A program made the position numbers and the translations under genes. A stretch of DNA of 53,825 nt, taken from NCBI GenBank assembly GCA_021741465.1, contig JAIOXV010000005.1:1-53825 (forward strand). The letters run 5' to 3'. The notes beneath the pieces were generated by a model. It did not search any database, was not told the DNA's origin, and was given only the letters and a program-made list of their open reading frames with translations. How positions within the stretch are numbered: position 1 is the first letter of the stretch; every line of letters starts with the position of its first letter. The DNA is from Paracoccaceae bacterium (GTDB lineage Bacteria; Pseudomonadota; Alphaproteobacteria; Rhodobacterales; Rhodobacteraceae). Below are positions 50,481 through 53,825 of this stretch, in pieces.

Positions 50481-52220
50481 TTACAACTGACCCGAACCGT
50501 TGGAAAGCGCCTGAACCAGCACCCGCCGCAACTCGGCCGATTCAACCGGTTTGCTCACATGGCCGCCAAAACCCAGCGCCAAAACCTCTGCGCGCCCTTC
50601 GATGCCAGTGTCGGCTGTGACGGCGATCACTGGAAAGCCGTGTCCTGCCTCTCGCATCCGCGCCAGTGTCTCTATGCCAGAAAGTTCTGGCATCCGAATG
50701 TCCATCAACGCCGCGTCTGGCGCAGGGTTGGTCGGGTCTTGCAACAGGCGCAGCGCTTCGGCACCTGATGCGGCTTCCACCGTGCGCAGGCCCATGCCGT
50801 TCAGCAAGATGCGTAAAACCAAAAGGTTGGTTGCAATGTCGTCAACCAGAAGGATCGTCTTGCCTGCGGGCAAATCGTCTTGTGTGGGTGTTGCATCGGC
50901 CTTGGTCTGTGTCTCTGGTTTGGACAGAAAACTGTTGTCTGCCGGGGAAACTGGGGTCTCCTCCCACAAGGCACTTTCGGTTGCGATCGTCAGCCGAAAC
51001 CGACTGCCGCCGGTTTCCTGCTTTTGGTAGACCAAATTTCCCCCCATGGCGCGGGCGATACCCCGGCTGATCGACAGGCCAAGACCGGTGCCGGGCCGCT
51101 GGTCGCCGCCTGGGATATGGATAAGCTCAAAGGCACGGAAGAGGCGCGTTTCCATGCCATCTGGAAGGCCGGGACCGGTATCGCAGACCACGGCCTCCAG
51201 CCCACCGGGATGTGGGATCAGATCAACGCTGACGCCGCCCGAAGCGGTCAGTCGCAGCGCGTTGCCCAACAGGTTCGACAGGCATTGTGACAAGCGCAAG
51301 GGATCCAACATCATCCACTCGGGCAAGTCGGGCGATATGGTCAGACGCAGTCTGAGGTTCTTTTCGGTGAAGGCAGCAAGCCAGCGTTCTTCCAGCCGCT
51401 GCATCATCTGTGAAAGGTGAACCGGCCTGCGGACGATACGCAGGGCGCCTGCCTCGATTGCGGCATTGTCCAGCAGATCATCCACCATGGCCGACATCTC
51501 GCGGGCACTGTCGCAGATGCTTTCGGCGCCCTGGCCGGGGTGGCTGGCGACAAGGCCCTGCGCGATGCCAAGAATGCCGTTCAAGGGTGTGCGCAATTCG
51601 TGGCTCATTGTGGCCAGAAAACGTCGCTGGGTTTCGACCCGGGCAAGGGCTGCATCCCGCGCGCCGGCCAACGCCCGGTTTGAACGCAGAGCAGCCTGAA
51701 GGGTAAGAATAAAGTATCCAGCAAGGATCAGCACCGCTGCACCAAGGAAGATCTGGTCACCGCTGCCTTCGGTTTCGGTTTCAAGAACAGCGATGATCGG
51801 CACGACCCCTGCCAAGGGCAGGCTGTTGGCAATGGTCATTGGCCTATAGGCTGTGCGCACCAGCATGATCGACAACATGCCGCCGAAGATATGGATCATC
51901 GCCCCGGCCTTGGCTGTGCTGCCCGCGACCTGCCAAAGCAGAACGGCAGGGATCAGATAGGTGGACATGCAGGCAAATGCCGCAACTTGCACCACCCGCA
52001 ACCTTGCCTTTGAGCTGGGGCTGTCGATCAGCCTTGTCAGGGCCGCGCCAAGTGCCATTTCGCAAGGGAAATAAAGGCACAGATAAAGTGCCACCTGAAC
52101 GGGCGTCAGGAAGAAAAGCCCTGCGAGGCCCGATCCAAGAATGGCCACGGTTCGTCGGGGCAGATCGGCGTCGAGCATGCGCTTTTGGAGCACGATCTGC
52201 GCAAGTTCCTGGTCCTGCAC
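50481..52220 (-). CDS. Hybrid sensor histidine kinase
   Basis: This 579-residue protein is a membrane-bound hybrid kinase. Hydrophobic segments occupy about residues 25-175 (roughly six helices) with no large periplasmic domain. The phospho-acceptor His207 is in FLATMSHELRTPLNGI. The ATPase boxes follow: NLLGNALRLT, DTGPGLPDG and GTGLGLSISRG. A receiver domain after about residue 455 has the phospho-acceptor Asp507 in DAALMDIRMPELSG and the lysine in GHVSKPVE. No response regulator or output gene is adjacent, so its partner is unknown. The signal is also unknown. Confidence 0.92.
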   Translation of the reverse strand: MQDQELAQIVLQKRMLDADLPRRTVAILGSGLAGLFFLTPVQVALYLCLYFPCEMALGAALTRLIDSPSSKARLRVVQVAAFACMSTYLIPAVLLWQVAGSTAKAGAMIHIFGGMLSIMLVRTAYRPMTIANSLPLAGVVPIIAVLETETEGSGDQIFLGAAVLILAGYFILTLQAALRSNRALAGARDAALARVETQRRFLATMSHELRTPLNGILGIAQGLVASHPGQGAESICDSAREMSAMVDDLLDNAAIEAGALRIVRRPVHLSQMMQRLEERWLAAFTEKNLRLRLTISPDLPEWMMLDPLRLSQCLSNLLGNALRLTASGGVSVDLIPHPGGLEAVVCDTGPGLPDGMETRLFRAFELIHIPGGDQRPGTGLGLSISRGIARAMGGNLVYQKQETGGSRFRLTIATESALWEETPVSPADNSFLSKPETQTKADATPTQDDLPAGKTILLVDDIATNLLVLRILLNGMGLRTVEAASGAEALRLLQDPTNPAPDAALMDIRMPELSGIETLARMREAGHGFPVIAVTADTGIEGRAEVLALGFGGHVSKPVESAELRRVLVQALSNGSGQL

Positions 52221-52324
52221 GCAACATGCCCCACCGTTACTACACCCCGAAAGGCTAGGACGGGTTCAGACCTTTTTCAAGGGCCCAGTCGGCCCTGTTT
52301 CATCTGCGTTGCGCGGCCAAACAA

Positions 52325-52351
52325 CAAAAAACCGCAGGCCAAGGCGCGGTT
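52325..52351 (-). terminator. Terminator of the pterin dehydratase gene
   Basis: On the minus strand a stem aaccgc / gcggtt, with an inner gcc / ggc, is followed by six T residues. It starts at the last base of the gene's stop codon. Confidence 0.7.
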
Positions 52352-52719
52352 CAGGCAAGCCCGCGCGCGCGCATCTCGCACAGACAGGAGATTGGTTCTG
52401 CATGGTCCAGAACGACCTCTGCCTCGCCCGAAAGCTTGTCCATGCGCCGCGCCAAATCCACATCCAGTATGGATAAGCCGCCGCAATCATGGGTCACCAG
52501 GGTGACATCGACGATGTTGAAACGGTTGGTCCATTCGGGATGGTGGTTCGCCTTTTCTGCCGCCAAAGCTGAGCGTGCCATAAAGCCCCATGCTTCAGAA
52601 AAGTTTTTAAATTTCATGATCTTGCGAATGGCATCACGGCCTGGAACTGGCCCCCACCCGGTTTGCCCCAAGGCAGGAAGATGCTCCAGCCGCTCGGATT
52701 GTGTCATCAGATCTGCCAT
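52351..52719 (-). CDS. phhB: 4a-hydroxytetrahydrobiopterin dehydratase (PCD-like)
   Basis: This protein is predicted to dehydrate 4a-hydroxytetrahydropterin, recycling the cofactor of aromatic amino-acid hydroxylases; the fold is also called DCoH. The 122 residues contain the catalytic EKANHHPEW (55-63) and [19 protein letters not shown] (72-90). The ATG at 52719 is taken; an ATG four codons later is also possible. A tail of about 24 residues after the usual [10 protein letters not shown] end ([20 protein letters not shown]) is unusual. No phenylalanine hydroxylase lies nearby, so the physiological pterin is uncertain. Confidence 0.85.
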   Translation of the reverse strand: MADLMTQSERLEHLPALGQTGWGPVPGRDAIRKIMKFKNFSEAWGFMARSALAAEKANHHPEWTNRFNIVDVTLVTHDCGGLSILDVDLARRMDKLSGEAEVVLDHAEPISCLCEMRARGLA

Positions 52720-52750
52720 GGCTTACCCTTTTTGATCGACGTTGGATGGC

Positions 52751-53825
52751 CTAGTCCTCGGACGTGACTTTGCGAAATGGGCCATAGCTTGTAAGAATCT
52801 CAATTTCTTCATCAATGGCGCGGCGTTCTTGCACCAGATAGCGCCCAACCGCCGTGCGAAACCCAGAATCGGCGATCCAGTGCAAGGAATGCACCGCGTT
52901 GGGCAAATAGCCGCGTGCCAGTTTGTGTTCGCCCTGCGCGCCCGCTTCGACGCGGGCCAATCCGTTGGCAATCGCCCAATCAATCGCCTGATAGTAGCAC
53001 AGTTCAAAGTGCAGACAGGGATAATCGGCGATACAGCCCCAGTAGCGGCCATAAAGCGTATCGCGTCCGATGAAATTCAACGCCCCGGCAACGGCTTGCC
53101 CGTCGTCAAAGGCCAGCACCAAAAGCACGTCTTCGCGCAGACCCTGTTGCAGCGCATCGTAAAAGCCCCGCGTCAGATAGGGCTTGCCCCATTTGCGGCT
53201 GCCGGTGTCTTGATAAAAGGCCCAGAATGCATCCCAATGGGTAGGTTCGATCTGATCGCCCGTCAGAACGCGTATCGTTAGGCCATGGGCCATGGCCGTT
53301 TCGCGCTCCTTGCGGATCATCTTGCGCTTGCGGCTGGACAGACTGGCCAAGAACGCGGCGAAATCGGCATAACCCCGATTTTCCCAGTGAAATTGTTGCG
53401 TCACCCGATGCAGCGTGTCCTCCACGCCCGCGAGCGCCAGCGCCTCGTCTTCGGTGCAGAAGGTGACATGCAGCGAAGACAACCCGTTTGACTTGGTCAA
53501 ATCGATTGCCGCTTTCAGCAGTGTGGTGCGATGCGCGGCGGGGCCAAGAAATCGCCGTCCGGTTACCGGCGTGAAGGGCACGGCGGCTTGCAGCTTTGGA
53601 TAATAGCGCCCGCCTGCGCGTTCATAGGCTTCGGCCCAGCCGTGATCGAAGATGTATTCGCCTTGGCTGTTGGTCTTTACATAAAGCGGCATGGCCGCGA
53701 CATTCTTGCCGTCATGGCGCACCACCAGCGGGCGGGCTTGCCAGCCGGTGCCATCACCAGACGAGCCAGAGCTCTCCAACGCCAGAAGAAAGCGGTGTGT
53801 GGTGAACGGGTCGATGGGACGGCCC
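52751..53825 (-). CDS. DUF482 / FemAB-like acyltransferase (5' end outside window)
   Basis: This protein belongs to the DUF482 (COG3146) group of GNAT/FemAB-type proteins, described as peptidogalycan-biosynthesis-like. The frame stays open to the window end, so the N-terminus is missing; the reading already covers PIDPFTTHRFLLALESSG at the edge. Visible parts are YFDHGWAE-like EYIFDHGWAEAYERAGGRYYPKLQ and the core DGQAVAGALNFIGRDTLYGRYWGC, then YLPNAVHSLHWIADSGF near the end. About 358 codons are seen of a family near 390. The reaction is not known with certainty. It is the neighbour of the pterin dehydratase, 31 bases apart. Confidence 0.82.
   Translation of the reverse strand, partial: GRPIDPFTTHRFLLALESSGSSGDGTGWQARPLVVRHDGKNVAAMPLYVKTNSQGEYIFDHGWAEAYERAGGRYYPKLQAAVPFTPVTGRRFLGPAAHRTTLLKAAIDLTKSNGLSSLHVTFCTEDEALALAGVEDTLHRVTQQFHWENRGYADFAAFLASLSSRKRKMIRKERETAMAHGLTIRVLTGDQIEPTHWDAFWAFYQDTGSRKWGKPYLTRGFYDALQQGLREDVLLVLAFDDGQAVAGALNFIGRDTLYGRYWGCIADYPCLHFELCYYQAIDWAIANGLARVEAGAQGEHKLARGYLPNAVHSLHWIADSGFRTAVGRYLVQERRAIDEEIEILTSYGPFRKVTSED

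Overview
The window is GC-rich alphaproteobacterial chromosome and most resembles Rhodobacterales (Rhodobacter/Paracoccaceae-type). The signs are the replication block gyrB, recF, dnaN, dnaA, rpsT, a native alpha-type flagellum with FlaF, FlbT, MotE-like and DUF1217 proteins, and the mutM / ubiE-ubiB arrangement. The species cannot be fixed from sequence alone.

Layout. (1) 1-9757, minus strand: gyrB (3' end outside the window), a LysE-type exporter, a VOC-fold protein, recF, dnaN, dnaA, rpsT, an enoyl-CoA hydratase and mutM. (2) 9834-12109, plus strand: ubiE-ubiB for ubiquinone synthesis, behind a clear sigma70-type promoter. (3) 12151-43311: about 31 kb of flagellar genes in alternating blocks. 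These are flgD-fliK (-); flgJ-like, flgN-like, flagellin, flaF, flbT, DUF1217 (+); fliI (-); flgB-flgC-fliE-fliQ-flgF-flgG-flgA-flgH-fliL paralogue (+); a long minus-strand block from fliL through two small motor-associated proteins, motA, a 754-residue secreted protein, a lytic transglycosylase, flhA, fliR, flhB and a small FliJ-like protein; fliF-fliH-fliN-fliP (+); flgE-flgK-flgL-flgI (-); and motB (-). (4) 43468-53825, minus strand: asd, a sulfotransferase-like gene, an AT-rich gap of about 0.8 kb, a GT29-like and a GT4 glycosyltransferase, two MFS transporters, a hybrid histidine kinase, a pterin dehydratase and a DUF482/FemAB-like acyltransferase cut by the window end.

How the flagellar genes fit together. 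Genes for rod, hook, hook-filament junction, L and P rings, MS ring, most of the export gate, the ATPase, the stator and the filament are present. FliG, FliM and FliO are not seen, and FliJ is only guessed, so the switch must be completed from elsewhere; FliF keeps an acidic tail of the kind that binds FliG. Every main flagellar promoter region carries a direct repeat close to TTAA-N7-TTAA, the CtrA box. At two divergent promoters it sits midway between the start codons. This suggests a CckA-ChpT-CtrA-controlled flagellum like Fla2 of Rhodobacter sphaeroides. Flagellin has a long leader with a hairpin, its own terminator, and flaF-flbT directly behind it, which fits post-transcriptional control of flagellin.

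The least explained parts are the 754-residue periplasmic protein overlapping motA, with a MotE-like protein and a membrane coiled-coil protein just upstream; the second FliL paralogue; the FliJ-like protein behind flhB; and the AT-rich sulfotransferase/GT29 glycan locus. All calls come from reading the sequence; no database search was run.
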